Assembly: GCF_028292965.1 (NCBI RefSeq)
Contig: NZ_JAQGLG010000007.1
Span: forward strand, 1-47,014
DNA: 47,014 bases
From: Sphingomonas bacterium
Lineage (GTDB): Bacteria > Pseudomonadota > Alphaproteobacteria > Sphingomonadales > Sphingomonadaceae
Direction: 5' to 3'
Under the pieces are notes generated by a model. The model was not told the DNA's origin, ran no database searches, and was given only the letters and a program-made list of their open reading frames with translations. Numbering within the stretch: position 1 is the stretch's first letter; each line of letters opens with the position of its first letter. A program made the translations under genes and the position numbers. Positions 26,028 to 34,415 of this stretch are shown here, piece by piece.

Positions 26028-26729
26028 ATGTCCGAGCTTTCCCCGATCCGTATTTCTTTCCTGCTGTTCCCGAACGTCACCCAGCTCGATCTGACCGGAC
26101 CCGCGCAGGTGCTATCGCGGCTTGGCAATGCGACGATCGATCTCATCGCCGCCACGCGGGACCCGGTGCCGACCGATGCCGGCTTTGCTTTGCTGCCGAC
26201 CGCGACCTTCGCCGATGCGGCCCAGCCCGACATCCTCTGCGTGCCCGGCGGCTTCGGCACGCAGGACGCGATGGAGGATGAAGCGACCATGGCCTGGGTC
26301 CGCCAGGCAGCGGCAGGCGCGACCTGGGTGACGAGCGTGTGCACCGGTTCGCTGCTGCTCGGCGCGGCGGGGTTGCTCAAGGGCTATCGCGCGACCAGCC
26401 ACTGGGCATCGCACCGCCATCTCGCCGCATTCGGCGCGGTTCCCGTGCATGAGCGCGTGGTGTTCGACCGCAACCGCGTGACCGGCGGTGGTGTCACCGC
26501 GGGCATCGATTTCGGCCTCGCGCTGACCGCGGCGATCCGCGGCGAGGATCACGCCCGCCTCGTCCAGCTCAGCCTCGAATATGATCCCGCTCCGCCGTTC
26601 GACAGCGGCTCGCCCGAACGCGCCGATGCCGCGACGCGGGAACGCTATGCGGCGATGGCGGCGAAGAGCGCGCCCGACCGCGATGCGCGAACGCAAGCCG
26701 CGGCCGATCGGCTCGCGCGAGAGAGCTAG
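26028..26729 (+). CDS. DJ-1/PfpI-family protein, isonitrile hydratase-like
   Basis: The 233-aa cytoplasmic protein starts ISFLLFPNVTQLDLTGPAQVL, continues PDILCVPGGFGTQDAM and has the nucleophile-elbow cysteine in TSVCTGSLLLGAAGLL. The TSHWASHRHLAAFGA and GGGVTAGIDFGLAL segments match isonitrile hydratase (InhA) and the DJ-1 domain of AraC-type regulators. No AraC DNA-binding domain is present. GGAGGTG lies 4-8 nt before the ATG. Actual substrate unproven. Confidence 0.85.
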   Translation: MSELSPIRISFLLFPNVTQLDLTGPAQVLSRLGNATIDLIAATRDPVPTDAGFALLPTATFADAAQPDILCVPGGFGTQDAMEDEATMAWVRQAAAGATWVTSVCTGSLLLGAAGLLKGYRATSHWASHRHLAAFGAVPVHERVVFDRNRVTGGGVTAGIDFGLALTAAIRGEDHARLVQLSLEYDPAPPFDSGSPERADAATRERYAAMAAKSAPDRDARTQAAADRLARES

Positions 26730-26744
26730 CGCCTCGGCGAAGCA

Positions 26745-26932
26745 AGAAAAGAAAATTTGGTTCGCGCGGAGACGCGGAGACGCGGAGCGGTCGCGCATGT
26801 GGCGATGACGGCGTCAGCCAATCAATCACATCGCCCGTCGCACGCCGCCTCTGTTGGCGCGGAGCGCCTTCCCGGCACGCAACATCTCCGCGCCTCCGCG
26901 TCTCCGCGCGAACAAATCCCCTCTTTTTCTTC
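26745..26932. repeat. MITE-like inverted-repeat element (third complete copy)
   Basis: The left arm includes TTCGCGCGGAGACGCGGAGA (from 26761) and the right arm CCTCCGCGTCTCCGCGCGAA (26893-26912), with A/T-rich outer ends (AGAAAAGAAAATTTG; CAAATCCCCTCTTTTTCT). Its interior matches the copy at 22408 in the opposite orientation (CACATCGCCCGTCG). It lies between convergent genes. Confidence 0.85.
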
Positions 26933-26949
26933 TCGGCCCGACGCGAACG

Positions 26950-28137
26950 CTACGGCTTGGCCACCGGATGCGCCGCCACCCACGCCGCCACCCGGTCGCG
27001 CGCATTGCGGCGCAGGTTGGCGTAGAACACGCCGTAATCGCCGAGGTGATAGCTGCCATAGAGGATGCTGAGCTTGTCGATGAACCCCGACGGCGCCGAC
27101 CATGGAATATCCACGTCGAGCAACCCGTCATGGCACACCGCGCCGGTCAGATGCGGGACCAGCGCCGCCAGCGTGGTCGGTCCGTCGCGGAAGGGCGGCT
27201 GCGGAAAGGGCATCGCACCCTCATTGGCGCTGGCTGGCGCCGCGCCTTCGCGTCGCCAGTTGAGCGGGTTGACGCAGATCGCCTTGGCCTGACCCGAGCT
27301 CTTCATCGCCCCGCGCCACCAATAGGTCTTGTTGTCGATCAGGATGCGCGCGCCGGTCCGCCCTGTCTGGTTGGTATTATAGGACAGCACACAGCGGGTC
27401 TGCAGCGGCGCGTCGCAGGTCGGCAGGCCAAGATCGGCGAAGCTGTCGGGGATGTACCCGCCGATCAGATAGGCCGCGATCATGCGGTCCTTGATCGGCG
27501 TGCCGAGGATCTCGGCCTGAAGCAACTTGATCGCATGCCCCGTGCCCTGGCTGTGCGAGGCGAGGATGAACGGCCGCCCGTGATTGAGATGCGCGATATA
27601 ATAGCGGAACGCCGCCGCCACGTCCGAATAGGCCAGCTCCACCGCCGGTGGGCTCTTGCCGAGCCCGGCCAGCGTCGCCTGGCGATAATGCGGCGCGTAG
27701 ATGCGGCAGCAGCCGTTGAACACGCTGGCCTGTTCGAGCAGCACCGGCGGGTTGAGCGGCGTTTGTTCGTACGGCGCATCATAGGCACCGTTCCACACCG
27801 GGCTGCCCTTGTAGGTTGTCGGCGCGATGAAGAAGACATCGGCCGGAGCTTGCGCCTCATCGATCGGCACCACGCCCGGCGTCGTCGAGCGCTCCTGCCC
27901 GGGCCGGCCGGCCAGTGCGAGCCATGCGCCTTTCCTCGCATAATCGGGCGCCGGGGGCACATGTGCGGGGTCGAACGGCGCCGCCGGGCCGCGCATCGAA
28001 CTGATGATGCCCGGTCCGCCCAGTGCGAAGAAGGCGATGATCAGCAGCGCCAGGACGATGCCGAGGCAACCGAATCCCCGGCGCAACCAGCGTCGTCCGC
28101 GCCGCGGCGGCGCGATGCCCGTCTGATCGTCCGTCAT
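26950..28137 (-). CDS. DUF3089 alpha/beta-hydrolase-like protein
   Basis: The 395-aa protein has a short basic N-terminus and one transmembrane anchor (GFGCLGIVLALLIIAFFALGG). A large periplasmic domain follows with PADVFFIAPTTYKGSPVWNG and the nucleophile motif ILASHSQGTGHAIKLL (GxSxG-like, SHSQG). The conserved YIPDSFADLG and SYNTNQ stretches mark DUF3089. Hydrolase activity is likely but unproven. The ATG is 17 nt after the GH1 gene end, so the two are probably one operon. Confidence 0.83.
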   Translation of the reverse strand: MTDDQTGIAPPRRGRRWLRRGFGCLGIVLALLIIAFFALGGPGIISSMRGPAAPFDPAHVPPAPDYARKGAWLALAGRPGQERSTTPGVVPIDEAQAPADVFFIAPTTYKGSPVWNGAYDAPYEQTPLNPPVLLEQASVFNGCCRIYAPHYRQATLAGLGKSPPAVELAYSDVAAAFRYYIAHLNHGRPFILASHSQGTGHAIKLLQAEILGTPIKDRMIAAYLIGGYIPDSFADLGLPTCDAPLQTRCVLSYNTNQTGRTGARILIDNKTYWWRGAMKSSGQAKAICVNPLNWRREGAAPASANEGAMPFPQPPFRDGPTTLAALVPHLTGAVCHDGLLDVDIPWSAPSGFIDKLSILYGSYHLGDYGVFYANLRRNARDRVAAWVAAHPVAKP

Positions 28138-28154
28138 ATCCGCTCTCCTGTCGC

Positions 28155-29501
28155 TCACAGCCGGTTGGCCCGCGCCCGCGCGCCGAGATAGCGCGCGCTC
28201 GGCTTGGGGCTGCGGTGGAAACTCGTCCGATCGACGCCGACCAGCCCGAAATGCTGGGCATAACCCTTCACCCACTCGAAATTGTCGAGCAGCGACCAGT
28301 AGATATAGCCCTTCACATCGATCCCTTCCGCGACGCACTTGCGCACCTCGTCGATCGTCTCGCGGATAAAGGCGACGCGGCGCGCATCGTCCTCGGTCGC
28401 GATGCCCGTTTCGGTCAGGTAGATCGGCTTGCCGATATGCTTCGCCGCAAAGCGGATCGTCGCGCCTACCGCGGTCGGACGATATTCATAGCCCGCCGCC
28501 GTCATCTCGGTTCCCGCCGGCCAGGGCAGCAGGCCCTTGTCGCCGATCAGCAGCCGCGAATAGGTCTGCACGCCGATGAAATCGCTGCGCTGTGCCGCCT
28601 CGATCCAGCCGCCATAGATCGTCTCCTCGGCCTCGCGGGCGCGGTTGTTCGGCCCGACACCCTCGATCTCCTGCATCGACAACGTCACCCCGACCGGGAA
28701 GTCTCCCGGCCCGGCCTTGATCGCGGCATAGGCCTTGGCATGCGCGTCGAGCATCGTCGCGCTGATCTTGTCCGGGTCGCCGAACAGCAATGAGGAGAAG
28801 GCAGGGGAATCGGTGCGCTTCGCCGCGGTGGCGATCATCGCCCGGGCATTCTCCGCCGCCGCAATGCTGGTGAAACGCGGGATCACCTTGCGCAGCAGCA
28901 CGATGTTCGCCTCGTTGAAGGTCGAGGCCAACCCGATCAGCGGCCCCAGCGTCCGCGTGGTGCGTTCGCAGAAGCGCGCGAACAGGTCGGCGTTATCGGC
29001 GACCTCGAACCCGCCGCGCTCGGCGAACCACAAAGGCACGGTGAAATGGTTGTAGGTGACGACCGGCGTCAGCTTGCGCGCATGGCACGCCTCCAGCACG
29101 CGGACATAATGGTCGAGCGCGGCCTGGGAGAAGCGCCCCGGTTCGGGCTCGATCCGCGACCATTCGATCCCGAAGCGATAGCAATTGAGGCCGAGCCCGG
29201 CGGCGATATCGAGATCCTCGGCGTAGCGATGATAGCTGTCGCAGGCATCGCCCGAAGGCTCGGCGAAGGCGGTGGGGGTCTGGTTTTCGAGCAGCCAGGC
29301 ATCGGAGGCGACATTATTGCCTTCGCTCTGATGCCCGGAGATCGCCGTGCCCCACAGGAAACCCGGTGGCGCGCGACGCGGTGAGCGTATCGCTGCTTTG
29401 CCCGGCGCGGTGAGGCCCATCGCGGCGATGGCGGTCGCGCTGCCGATCACGTCGCGGCGCGTGGCACCGGCCCGTGGCGGAAATATAAGTCGCTCGCTCA
29501 C
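28155..29501 (-). CDS. GH1-family glycosidase with Tat signal
   Basis: The 448-aa protein starts with a GTG and a twin-arginine-like signal (GATRRDVIGSATAIAAMGLT). The GH1 barrel follows: FLWGTAISGHQSEGN, CYRFGIEWSRIEPEPG, TPVVTYNHFTVPLW, acid/base Glu in STFNEAN (family norm TxNEP), nucleophile Glu in YLTETGIA (family norm TENG) and YWSLLDNFEWVKGY. Both catalytic glutamates are present, so it should be an active beta-glycosidase, but exported folded rather than cytoplasmic. GGGAG lies upstream of the GTG. Sugar specificity unknown. Confidence 0.88.
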   Translation of the reverse strand: MSERLIFPPRAGATRRDVIGSATAIAAMGLTAPGKAAIRSPRRAPPGFLWGTAISGHQSEGNNVASDAWLLENQTPTAFAEPSGDACDSYHRYAEDLDIAAGLGLNCYRFGIEWSRIEPEPGRFSQAALDHYVRVLEACHARKLTPVVTYNHFTVPLWFAERGGFEVADNADLFARFCERTTRTLGPLIGLASTFNEANIVLLRKVIPRFTSIAAAENARAMIATAAKRTDSPAFSSLLFGDPDKISATMLDAHAKAYAAIKAGPGDFPVGVTLSMQEIEGVGPNNRAREAEETIYGGWIEAAQRSDFIGVQTYSRLLIGDKGLLPWPAGTEMTAAGYEYRPTAVGATIRFAAKHIGKPIYLTETGIATEDDARRVAFIRETIDEVRKCVAEGIDVKGYIYWSLLDNFEWVKGYAQHFGLVGVDRTSFHRSPKPSARYLGARARANRL

Positions 29502-29609
29502 CGGGCCCGCTCCCTTGCACGCAGCGGCGGTTCATCCGCCGTCGATCGCCACGGGAAAATGCCAGCAATTCCCCAAAAAGGAAAGACACTCATTCATGAA
29601 TCAGTGAAA

Positions 29610-30638
29610 TTAATCGCGCGGCAGGACCACGCGAAAACAGCCGCCACCGGCCGGGCGTTCGACGCACGACACATCGCCGCCATGCCGCCGGGCGATCTGG
29701 CGCACCAGGCTGAGCCCCAGGCCATGGCCGCCATCGGCCTCGCTGGCGCCGCGCGCGCGGTAGAAGGGCGCGAAGATCGCCTCGCGCTCGGCCGCCGCCA
29801 CGCCGGGGCCGCCATCGCATATCTCCAGCCGGATTGCGCCTTCCGTCAGCGTCAGCGCCACCGCGATCGGCGTCGCCCCGCCATGGCGCTGCGCATTCTC
29901 CAGCAGATTGCGCACCATGCGCCGCAACAGGGTTGGGTCGCCCCGGGTTTCGATGGTCTCGGCGGTAAGATCCGCGCCGATACGTGCGCATTCCTCTGCC
30001 ACCAAAGCGGTCAGGTCGAGCGTCACCATCGGCCGCTCGGCACCGGTCGCCGCGTCGAGGCGGCTGGCGAGCAGCACTTCGTCGATCAACAGGTCCAGCT
30101 CGGCGATGTTGCGCGCCAGCTCGGCGCGGATCGCCGCCGGCGCGACGTCCTGCAGCAAGGCCACTGCCATGCCGATCCGCGCCAATGGGGAGCGCAGCTC
30201 GTGCGACGCGTTCGCCAGCAATGCCTTTTGCGCACCCACCAGCGCCTCGACGCGCGCCGCCGATTCGTTGAAGCTCCGCGCCAGTTGCGCCACCTCGTCC
30301 CGGCCTTCCACGGCGACGCGTGTCGACAGGTCGCCCGAACCCCAGGCCTCGACGCTGGTCTGGAGCCGCTCGAGCCTGCCGGTCAGGCGCCGCACCACCG
30401 GATAGGCCGCCGCCGCCACCACCAGTGCGATCGCCATCAGCACCACCAGCATATGGATATGCGCATGGATGCTCGAATGCAGGGTCCCCGGCACCGGATC
30501 GAAGCGCATGCGCGCCATGCCGAACAGCACCGACGCGACGATCAGGCTCACAAGCAGCGCGACATAGATCCGCACATAGAGCCGCTGCCCGATGCGCGAG
30601 CGCCAGGCGCCGGTGTTTGGTTCGCGGGGCTCAGCCAT
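29610..30638 (-). CDS. Sensor histidine kinase
   Basis: The 342-aa inner-membrane kinase has two transmembrane helices (about 21-40 and 63-80). They enclose a very short periplasmic loop with four histidines (HSSIHAHIH, residues 54-62). A HAMP domain (about 80-132) is followed by the H-box ASHELRSPLARIG (His146) and the ATPase motifs NLLENAQRHGG, DGGPGV and GGHGLGLSLV. It overlaps the response regulator by 8 nt and should phosphorylate it. The His-rich loop plus the His/Met-rich neighbour suggest metal sensing (inference). Confidence 0.92.
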   Translation of the reverse strand: MAEPREPNTGAWRSRIGQRLYVRIYVALLVSLIVASVLFGMARMRFDPVPGTLHSSIHAHIHMLVVLMAIALVVAAAAYPVVRRLTGRLERLQTSVEAWGSGDLSTRVAVEGRDEVAQLARSFNESAARVEALVGAQKALLANASHELRSPLARIGMAVALLQDVAPAAIRAELARNIAELDLLIDEVLLASRLDAATGAERPMVTLDLTALVAEECARIGADLTAETIETRGDPTLLRRMVRNLLENAQRHGGATPIAVALTLTEGAIRLEICDGGPGVAAAEREAIFAPFYRARGASEADGGHGLGLSLVRQIARRHGGDVSCVERPAGGGCFRVVLPRD

Positions 30639-31347
30639 CCTGCACCCGCGCGAAGACATAACCCGAACCGCGCACCGTGATGATGCGCCGGGGATGTTTC
30701 GGATCGTCCTCGAGGATGGCGCGGAGCCGGGCGATATGCACGTCGATCGATCGGTCGAACGGCTCGTGCGCCTCGCCCTTCAGGGCATCGATCAGCTGGT
30801 CGCGCGAGAGCACGCGCCCTGCACGCTCTGCCAGCGCGGCGAGCAGGTCGAATTGATAGGCGGTGAGGGTACATGACCGCCCGTCGAGCGATACCGCGCG
30901 TGCATCGCGATCGATGTCGAGCCGGCCGAAGCGGAGCGGCGTTGTCGCGTCCGTGCCCACCAGCCGCGGTCGCCGCAGCACCGCGCGCAGCCGGGCGAGC
31001 AATTCGCGCGGCTCGAACGGCTTGGGCAGATAATCGTCGGCGCCCATTTCGAGCCCGATCACCCGGTCGAACGGATCGCCCTTGGCCGTCAGCATGATCA
31101 TCGGCACCGAATTGGCCGGCGGCGGCAAGGCGCGAATCCGGCGGCAGATGTCGAGCCCGTCGCCATCGGGCAGCATCAGGTCGAGCAGCACGGCCGCGTA
31201 CCGGTCGTCGCTATTATCGTGCATGGCGGCGACACCCGCTTCGCCCGTGGCGGCGTGGATAACGGCATAGCCGTTCTGGCCGAGATAGGTTTCCACCATC
31301 GCCGCGAGCCGCTGGTCGTCCTCGATCATCAGGATGCGCTGGGTCAT
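30631..31347 (-). CDS. OmpR/PhoB-family response regulator
   Basis: The 238-aa DNA-binding regulator has a receiver domain with the phospho-acceptor in LLDLMLPDGDG (Asp56), acidic pair ED/D (10-11) and Lys109 in DDYLPKPFEP. The C-terminal winged helix follows (TLTAYQFDLLAALAERAGRV, RSIDVHIARLR, ITVRGSGYVF). It is cotranscribed with the kinase and probably with the Spy-like gene 97 nt upstream. Confidence 0.95.
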   Translation of the reverse strand: MTQRILMIEDDQRLAAMVETYLGQNGYAVIHAATGEAGVAAMHDNSDDRYAAVLLDLMLPDGDGLDICRRIRALPPPANSVPMIMLTAKGDPFDRVIGLEMGADDYLPKPFEPRELLARLRAVLRRPRLVGTDATTPLRFGRLDIDRDARAVSLDGRSCTLTAYQFDLLAALAERAGRVLSRDQLIDALKGEAHEPFDRSIDVHIARLRAILEDDPKHPRRIITVRGSGYVFARVQDG

Positions 31348-31390
31348 GCCGGGATTCTCGGAAGGAAGCGAAGGTGAGCGGCACGACCAT

Positions 31391-31419
31391 ACAGGCTTCG
31401 CGGGGCAAGCGAAGCCTGT
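31391..31419 (-). terminator. Strong hairpin between the Spy-like gene and the response regulator
   Basis: ACAGGCTTCGC (31391-31401) and GCGAAGCCTGT (31409-31419) form a perfect 11-bp stem with a 7-nt loop. No T-run follows on the minus strand, so it is not a standard terminator. It could stabilise the spy-like mRNA or attenuate read-through into the regulator genes. Confidence 0.6.
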
Positions 31420-31444
31420 CGGCCGAAGCCGTGGGCTGCGGATC

Positions 31445-31939
31445 TTATTTCATGTGCATCTGCATCTTCTCGCCGAACCGCACGCGCTGTTCGGGCGTCA
31501 TCACCTCGGCGGCATCGGCCAGCGCGGTGACGATGCGCTTCGAGACCATATCCATCTGGTGCATCTGCTCGACGCGCAGCGCCTCCAGCGCGGTGCGGTC
31601 GACGACCGGCTGCAGCAGGATATCATGTACGCGTTTGTGCGCCTGGCCGAACTGCGTATGGGCAGCACCGAAATCGGCATGGACCGATTTGGCGATGGCC
31701 AGCAGCCGCGCCTTCTGATCCGGCGTGGCATCCGGCACCATCGCGTCGATCATCTTGTCGAGATGCGCCGCCATTGCCGCCGGATCCGACGCCATAATGT
31801 CGCCATGACCCGGCATGCCATGCATCACATGGATCATCGGGCCGTGCTCGGCCACCGCGACACCGGTCAATCCCGCAACGCCGGCGGTAACCACCAGCGC
31901 GCCCGCCAGCATCCAGCCCCGTCCCCAATTCCTGTTCAT
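31445..31939 (-). CDS. Spy/CpxP-like periplasmic protein
   Basis: The 164-aa product has a signal peptide (GWMLAGALVVTAGVAGLTGVAVA), then a His/Met-rich start of the mature protein (EHGPMIHVMHGMPGHGDIM). A helical domain follows with two LTxxQ-like segments (PDATPDQKARLL and EVMTPEQRVRFGEKM). This is the Spy/CpxP/ZraP layout: stress chaperones or metal-binding accessory sensors, usually controlled by an adjacent two-component system, as here. A TTG 6 nt upstream is an alternative start. Confidence 0.83.
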   Translation of the reverse strand: MNRNWGRGWMLAGALVVTAGVAGLTGVAVAEHGPMIHVMHGMPGHGDIMASDPAAMAAHLDKMIDAMVPDATPDQKARLLAIAKSVHADFGAAHTQFGQAHKRVHDILLQPVVDRTALEALRVEQMHQMDMVSKRIVTALADAAEVMTPEQRVRFGEKMQMHMK

Positions 31940-32106
31940 CGTCAAAACCTTTCAGTGGGAGATGCCCGAGAGAACCCCCTCGGCGTGCCCCGCTCTACGG
32001 CCGCGCCTTTGCTGGGCGATGTGTGGCACGTAAAGTTATGCAAAGTTGGGGCGCTTCGACGGGCCGAACCGCGATCGCCATCAGGCCCGAGACCCCGCCC
32101 TCGGGC

Positions 32107-32922
32107 TCACTCGCTCACCAGGTCCTGCCGCGAAAACAGCGCGATCGTCACACCGAGGCTGGCGGCCGCCCAGCCAAGCAACGTCGCCAGGCCGAACAGG
32201 CCCGCGCGCGTCACGTCGGCCGTGCTGACGCTCGCCGCCAGCCAATGGCGCAGCGCGTCGCCGGCAAAGGTCGGCAGCGGAATGACGGCGCCGCCCGACC
32301 CGGCAAGGTAACTCTCCAGCATGGTCGCGGCGAGCGACAGCAGGAACGGCGCGATGATCGCGCCCGTCGCCGAGCGCGTCGCGACGGCGACCAGCGCCAC
32401 CAATCCAGCCAGCACCGTCAGTTCGAGCAACGAGATCAGGAAGGACAATATCATCATGCCCGCCGCGGCCGGGGTCAGATCGGTGATCGCCGGCGGAGAT
32501 CCACGAAGGAGCGGCAGGGCGACCGTCACCAGCGCATCACCCAGCGCCACCAGCGCCAGGCTGAGCGCAGCGAACAGCGCGAAGGTCGCGAATTTGGAGA
32601 CGATCAGGGTCCATCGGCTCGCCCGGGGCACGATGTGCCGCCAGCCCGAATGGCGATATTCGACCGCGAAGATCGCTGCCGCCCCGATGGCGTAGAACAG
32701 CTGCGCGATCGGATTGCCGCCGACATTCAGTGCCCGCGCGATCGAATGGAGCGGCTGGATCATGCTCGCGGCATGGGCGCCCGCGAGCGGCGGCGGCCCG
32801 CCACCGACCAGCGCCAGCGTGACGAACGCGGTGAACAATGGGATGAACAGGAAGCCCCAGAACTGCGCACCACGCTGCCGGGTCAGCTTGATGATCTCGG
32901 CGCGGACGCTCAGGCGCATCAT
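32107..32922 (-). CDS. ABC-2-type transporter permease
   Basis: The 271-aa membrane protein starts MMRLSVRAEIIKLTRQRGAQ and has about six transmembrane helices (FWGFLFIPLFTAFVTLALVG, LIVSKFATFALFAALSLALV and others). It is paired with the ATPase upstream, overlapping by 4 nt (ATGA). The length and layout fit the permease of a two-component exporter. Substrate unknown. Confidence 0.82.
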   Translation of the reverse strand: MMRLSVRAEIIKLTRQRGAQFWGFLFIPLFTAFVTLALVGGGPPPLAGAHAASMIQPLHSIARALNVGGNPIAQLFYAIGAAAIFAVEYRHSGWRHIVPRASRWTLIVSKFATFALFAALSLALVALGDALVTVALPLLRGSPPAITDLTPAAAGMMILSFLISLLELTVLAGLVALVAVATRSATGAIIAPFLLSLAATMLESYLAGSGGAVIPLPTFAGDALRHWLAASVSTADVTRAGLFGLATLLGWAAASLGVTIALFSRQDLVSE

Positions 32923-33803
32923 GGCGTCTCTCGCGTCTCGGCGAAGAAGATTTCCTCGAGATCGGCGCGTAACCAGCGCGCCTCGTGGATCGCCACGCCA
33001 TCGGCGACCAGCGCGGCGATCAGCCCCGGCGCCTCGTCCCGGCCGATCTGCGCGACCACGCCGGTTCCTTCCGGGGCGCCCCGCGTGCCGAGCCGCGCCA
33101 GCACCGGCCCGGTCGGGCGTGCGTCCAGCCACAGCCGGTCGCTGTGGAGCAATTCGCTGACCTTGCCCTGCGCGGCGAGCCGGCCGCGCCGCAGGATCGC
33201 GACATGGTCGCAGACGCGCTCGACCTCGTCGAGCAGGTGGCTCGACAACAGCACGGTGATGCCGTCGCGCTCGGCCAGATCGCACAGCAGGCCGCGCATC
33301 TCCAGCATTCCTTCGGGATCGAGCCCGTTGGTCGGCTCGTCGAGAATGATGATTTCGGGATTACCGAGCAGCGCCGCCGCGATGCCGAGCCGATGCTTCA
33401 TGCACAGTGAGAAGCCACCGATCCGTCGCTCGGCCGCCTCCGCCAGTCCGACACGCTGCAACAGCGGCAAGGGGTCGCTCGCCACATGTGAGGTCAGCGC
33501 CAGGGCCGTCAGCAACTCCCTTGCCGTAAGGAAGGGATAGAAAATCGGCGCGTCGATCAGCGCGCCCAGCCGTCGCCGCGCCGCCGGCCCGGCCGCTTCA
33601 CCGAGCAGCCGCACGCTCCCCTGATCCTGATGGACGAGGCCGGTGATGATGCGCAGCAGCGTGCTCTTGCCGGCACCGTTGGGGCCGAGCAGCCCGAAGA
33701 CGCCGCCGCGGGGAATCTCCAGGCTCAGTGCATCGAGCGCCTGCACCTCGCCGCCGCGTCCGCGGAAGCGCTTCGAGATGCCGTCGAGTTCGATCGCGCT
33801 CAT
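32919..33803 (-). CDS. ABC transporter ATP-binding protein
   Basis: The 294-aa ATPase has Walker A LLGPNGAGKSTLL, Walker B IIILDEPTNGLDPEG and the switch histidine in LLSSHLLDEVE. The signature motif is unusual: FSLCMKHRLGIAAALL where FSLGMKQRLGIA is common in this class. The Gly-to-Cys change is at a normally conserved position. A C-terminal extension of about 90 aa follows, as in CcmA/NatA-like exporters. It overlaps both neighbours by 4 nt. Confidence 0.92.
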   Translation of the reverse strand: MSAIELDGISKRFRGRGGEVQALDALSLEIPRGGVFGLLGPNGAGKSTLLRIITGLVHQDQGSVRLLGEAAGPAARRRLGALIDAPIFYPFLTARELLTALALTSHVASDPLPLLQRVGLAEAAERRIGGFSLCMKHRLGIAAALLGNPEIIILDEPTNGLDPEGMLEMRGLLCDLAERDGITVLLSSHLLDEVERVCDHVAILRRGRLAAQGKVSELLHSDRLWLDARPTGPVLARLGTRGAPEGTGVVAQIGRDEAPGLIAALVADGVAIHEARWLRADLEEIFFAETRETP

Positions 33804-34366
33804 CCGCGCATCCCCGCGACATCCTCCGCTTCCCGCCAGGTGCCGGGCGCGACCCCGTCGAGCGACCAGTCGCCGATTCGCCAGCGCACGAGGCGCAGCG
33901 TGCCATGACCGATCGCTGCCGTCATACGGCGCACCTGCCGGTTGCGGCCTTCCCGGATCGTCAGCCGGAGCCAGCAATCGGGCACCGTCTTGCGAAACCG
34001 CACCGGCGGGTCGCGCGGCCACAGCTCGGGCGCGTCGATGCGCTCGACCTCGGCCGGCAGGGTCGGGCCGTCCTTCAACCGCACGCCGCGGCGTAGCTGA
34101 TCGAGGCTACCCGCATCGGGCTCGCCCTCGACTTGCACCAGATAGGTCTTCGGCATCTTGAAGCGCGGATCGGCGATCCGTGCCTGTAGCCGGCCATCAT
34201 CGGTCAGCAGCAGCAGCCCTTCGCTATCGAGATCGAGCCGGCCGGCAGGATAGACGCCCGGCACGTCGATATAGCCCGCCAGCGTCGGCCGCGCCGGCCC
34301 GGTCGGTTCGTTGCTGAACTGGCAGAGCACGCCATAGGGTTTGTTGAACAGGATCAGCCGCGACAT
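33800..34366 (-). CDS. 23S rRNA pseudouridine synthase, RluE-like
   Basis: The 188-aa enzyme starts LILFNKPYGVLCQFS and has the catalytic motif GRLDLDSEGLLLLTDDG (Asp45), then KTYLVQVEGE and the RsuA-family end motif TIREGRNRQVRRM. There is no N-terminal S4 domain, which fits RluE (23S U2457) better than RsuA or RluB. The ABC ATPase start overlaps its stop; a functional link is unlikely. Confidence 0.9.
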   Translation of the reverse strand: MSRLILFNKPYGVLCQFSNEPTGPARPTLAGYIDVPGVYPAGRLDLDSEGLLLLTDDGRLQARIADPRFKMPKTYLVQVEGEPDAGSLDQLRRGVRLKDGPTLPAEVERIDAPELWPRDPPVRFRKTVPDCWLRLTIREGRNRQVRRMTAAIGHGTLRLVRWRIGDWSLDGVAPGTWREAEDVAGMRG

Positions 34367-34415
34367 GGCGCCTACCTGCGCACCGCGCCGCCGGTTTTGC
34401 AAATATCAGCAAATA

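Noticed and set aside
22408-26932. Attachment sites of an integrated phage or genomic island
   Set aside because: The repeats are multi-copy and occur elsewhere in the window; no integrase or phage genes are present.
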